Source: Smittium culicis
Lineage: Eukaryota > Kickxellomycota > Harpellomycetes > Harpellales > Legeriomycetaceae
Assembly: GCA_001970855.1 (NCBI GenBank)
Contig: LSSN01004356.1
Coordinates: 1-17,413 of the forward strand
Direction of reading: 5' to 3'
Length of the DNA stretch: 17,413 nucleotides
Shown one piece after another: positions 15,381 to 17,413 of the stretch (within the stretch, counting starts at the first letter, position 1; each line of letters begins with the position of its first letter). A program made the translations under genes and the position numbers. Under the pieces are notes generated by a model. It ran no database searches. It was given only the letters and a program-made list of their open reading frames with translations, and was not told where the DNA came from.

Positions 15381-17003
15381 GCCGATGGCCCGGTGTACTA
15401 TAAAATTAAAAATTTAATTACTGACAAGATAAATAAAATTAAAATTTGGACTAATCACTTTGGAGAACTTGCCAAAGACGCTAATGGGAACATCCGATCT
15501 ACCGATATGTGGGAAAATCTTATTAATACGGACACTGACTATTACCCAGAATGCGATAACACCATACTATGGTCTGAAATCACTGGTGCACTTGCAGATA
15601 CACCAAATAACAAAGCCCCGGGAGCTGATGGTGTGCCATCTGAGGTATGGAAACTAGTGATGACCGAGCCATCATCCACATCGTCACTAGCAAAATTATT
15701 AAACAAAATCGTCAATATAATGTATGACATTGGGAATATACCCCAGCGCCTAGAAACATCAGTAGTGGTCCCGGTACCTAAAAAGGCTGACCTGAAGGAC
15801 CCCGATAACTACCGAGGGATATCACTCATCCCAACACTGGCGAGACTGGTGGCCAAAATTGTGACCACCAAACTCAGAAAAATCGATGCTAAATACCAAA
15901 TATTGGTAAAAGAGCAAGCTGGATTTCGGAATTTCGAGGAGTGTGCGGGCCAAGCGACCACTCTATACGAAATATTACGTAGACGGAAAATTCAAAACAA
16001 GGAAACATGGCTGTGCTATATCGACTATATCAAGGCCTACGATCGGGTCCCCCACATGGTCCTACTGCATAAACTGCGATCAGTAGGCATTGGGGGCAAA
16101 CTTCTCAATATGATTAAGGGCATGTATGATGCCCCGAAAATTGCTGTTAGAGTTGGAAATGAAGTTTCCAACCCGACCGAATACCTCTGTGGAGTGCGGC
16201 AAGGGTGCCCAGCCTCGCCGATACTTTTCGATTTTTATATTAATGATATATTCAAGGGCGTACGAGGTGTGCGGGTGCCTGGGCTCACCTCGCGCATACC
16301 TGGACTTCTGTTTGCTGATGATGCAGTGCTATTGGCCGAATCATCAGCCGAACTACAAGATGCACTGAACACCATTACCGAATGGTCGGACGCTTGGGAA
16401 ATGGATGTGAATGCCTCCAAGTGGGGGATAATGACTATTAGCGGGGAGTTGACCACTGATATGACCCTGCAGAGCCAAAAAGTCGACTCAACCGACCAGT
16501 ACACCTACTTGGGCTATATTATGAATATAAAGCGGGACGTATCTGGTACCATCAATAACAACAGGAACAAGGTCAGGAAGGCTGTATACGTTGCCTACAG
16601 CTTCCTGAGACGGACTGATGTGCTCACAGTACTAAAAATAAAGTTCATCAATTCGGTACTGATGCCGATTGGATGTTACCGTGGGGAGACATTTGGCATG
16701 AGCGAAGCCAGATGTAAGCCCATACAGTCAGAAATCGACAAGGCGATCCGAATGGTTTCCAACGTCGGAAAATCAGAGGCCATGGAGCGCATCAGGGATG
16801 AACTGGGCATAAGCTCAGTGTTCATGCGCACCAGCACAGCCCGTGAGCGTGCATACCATAAGTGGCCTACCTCAAAAACATGGATCGCCGACCTCATCAA
16901 GGCACCGATGAAGGCCCGGATGGCCACCTGGGTGACCGGGAGCGCCCGGTGGATCAAAAAATTTGCTTCCAAGATTCAACCGGTCAGACTATCATCACGA
17001 TAG
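15366..17003 (+). pseudogene. LINE ORF2, reverse transcriptase part
   Basis: This would copy LINE RNA at the nicked site. It is the best-kept piece. Numbering from 15393: NNKAPGADGVPSEVW (72-86), PDNYRGISLIPTLARLVAKI (137-156), KEQAGFR (173-179), YIDYIKAYDRVPH with Asp211 (motif A), CGVRQGCPASPILFDFYIND (266-285, motif B), LLFADDAVLL with Asp309/Asp310 (motif C) and DVNASKWGIM (338-347), where a Cys is often found instead of Trp. The thumb follows to about residue 520. Coding continuity upstream of 15393 is clear (ADGPVYYK), and no ATG starts this piece, so it is part of ORF2. The frame ends at TAG 17001-17003, about 40 bp after A-run 16956-16961, where the reading seems to have shifted. G+C is visibly higher than in the 5' half of the element. 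Confidence 0.8.
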
Positions 17004-17398
17004 TCGATTGGAAACGACGAAATTACCGGTCTGTCATCCACCGGCGGACGGTGGACCGGAATATCGGCAAAAAAGGCAACTGGGTTGAGCTTCAAGCAAT
17101 GTATCCGGACCTGAAGCTGGGCCTTCAGGACATTGGAAAAATGCGTATGGGCACATTCCGGACCGCCCAGCGCCTGTCGAACATGAAAATCTTCGACCAA
17201 AAATTCAAAAATTTTTGCCCCTACTGCAACTTGTGTGTGCCTGAGACGGTCGACCACATACTTCTGAGCTGCAGCCGGTGGCGAAATCACAGAACAACGA
17301 AGATCGGCCGGTTCATACCGACGCCGATCCGCTCTGACAGAAAAAATTTACTTTCGAAAATCAACGAATACCGGTTGGGGCTAGTTGGCAAACTCCTT
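16956..17398 (+). pseudogene. LINE ORF2, C-terminal CCHC zinc-finger part (cut by window end)
   Basis: One frame over from the RT piece, an open frame runs from the A-run 16956-16961 to the right edge. It contains the C-terminal Cys-His motif of LINE ORF2: NFCPYCNLCVPETVDHILLS, then C. Cys codons lie at 17216, 17225 and 17270 and His at 17255. Upstream YPDLKLGLQDIGKMRMGTFR fits the usual lead-in to this finger. No stop is reached before the terminal G run, so the true C-terminus, 3' UTR and tail are absent. Confidence 0.75.
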
Positions 17399-17413
17399 GG
17401 GGGGGGGGGGGGG
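17399..17413. other. Terminal G homopolymer (15 G), likely artefact
   Basis: The window ends in 15 consecutive G in the middle of a coding frame. No G run of this length occurs elsewhere in this AT-rich DNA. It looks like a sequencing or assembly artefact at a contig end (two-colour chemistries read no signal as G). Confidence 0.6.

Larger units (their letters stand above)
12230..17398 (+). mobile_element. Non-LTR retrotransposon (LINE), degenerate, 3' end missing
   Basis: The order is: A-rich leader, ORF1 with CCHC knuckle, ORF2 with endonuclease, reverse transcriptase and C-terminal CCHC motif. That is the standard plan of APE-type LINEs. Both ORFs are broken, mostly at A-runs. No terminal repeats are seen, in keeping with a LINE. 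The 5' boundary is approximate (switch to A-rich sense strand near 12230), and the 3' UTR and tail lie beyond the window. I cannot assign a clade with confidence; the RT resembles L1/jockey-type LINEs of early-diverging fungi. Confidence 0.85.

Noticed and set aside
16976..17290. 104-codon minus-strand frame opposite the LINE C-terminal part
   Set aside because: The plus strand carries the expected CCHC finger and lead-in motif; the minus frame has no domain.

Overview
This is eukaryotic, very AT-rich, gene-poor DNA made almost entirely of transposable elements and their remains. I found no host housekeeping gene, rRNA, tRNA or CRISPR. The DIRS element is of a kind I associate with fungi, and the LINE also has a fungal look. 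A fungus or fungus-related organism (early-diverging fungus or microsporidian) is therefore a reasonable guess, but the window does not fix the species; an AT-rich protist or invertebrate is not excluded.

Layout. 1-787 is AT-rich non-coding DNA with one odd GC-rich patch near 411-470. 788-3618 is a pile-up of about nine short non-autonomous elements. Each is bounded by TTAACCCTTTC...GAAAGGGTTAA, which is the target and end signature of piggyBac-type elements. Two are interrupted by further copies inserted at TTAA, and two neighbours share one TTAA. 3619-8075 is a structurally complete DIRS-type tyrosine-recombinase retrotransposon on the minus strand: 148-bp inverted terminal repeats, a gag-like ORF, an RT-RNase H ORF, a tyrosine recombinase ORF in an overlapping frame, and a 101-bp internal complementary region that joins copies of both outer ends across the dinucleotide AT. 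8076-10240 is AT-rich non-coding DNA with one more piggyBac-type MITE (8670-8866). About 10590-11375 on the minus strand holds broken reading frames that I tentatively read as a decayed piggyBac-like transposase. From about 12230 to the right edge lies a non-LTR retrotransposon (LINE) on the plus strand: ORF1 with a CCHC zinc knuckle, and ORF2 with an AP-type endonuclease, a reverse transcriptase and a C-terminal CCHC motif. It is broken by frame changes that nearly all fall in A-runs, plus nonsense codons. The sequence ends in 15 G, probably an assembly or sequencing artefact at a contig end.

How the parts relate. In the DIRS element, gag would form the particle, RT-RNase H would copy the RNA using the inverted repeats and internal complementary region to build a circle, and the recombinase would insert the circle at a target sharing AT. 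The LINE would have nicked its target with the endonuclease and primed reverse transcription there, but this copy looks dead. The MITEs encode nothing and would need a piggyBac transposase from elsewhere; the relic at 10.6-11.4 kb may be what is left of such a source.
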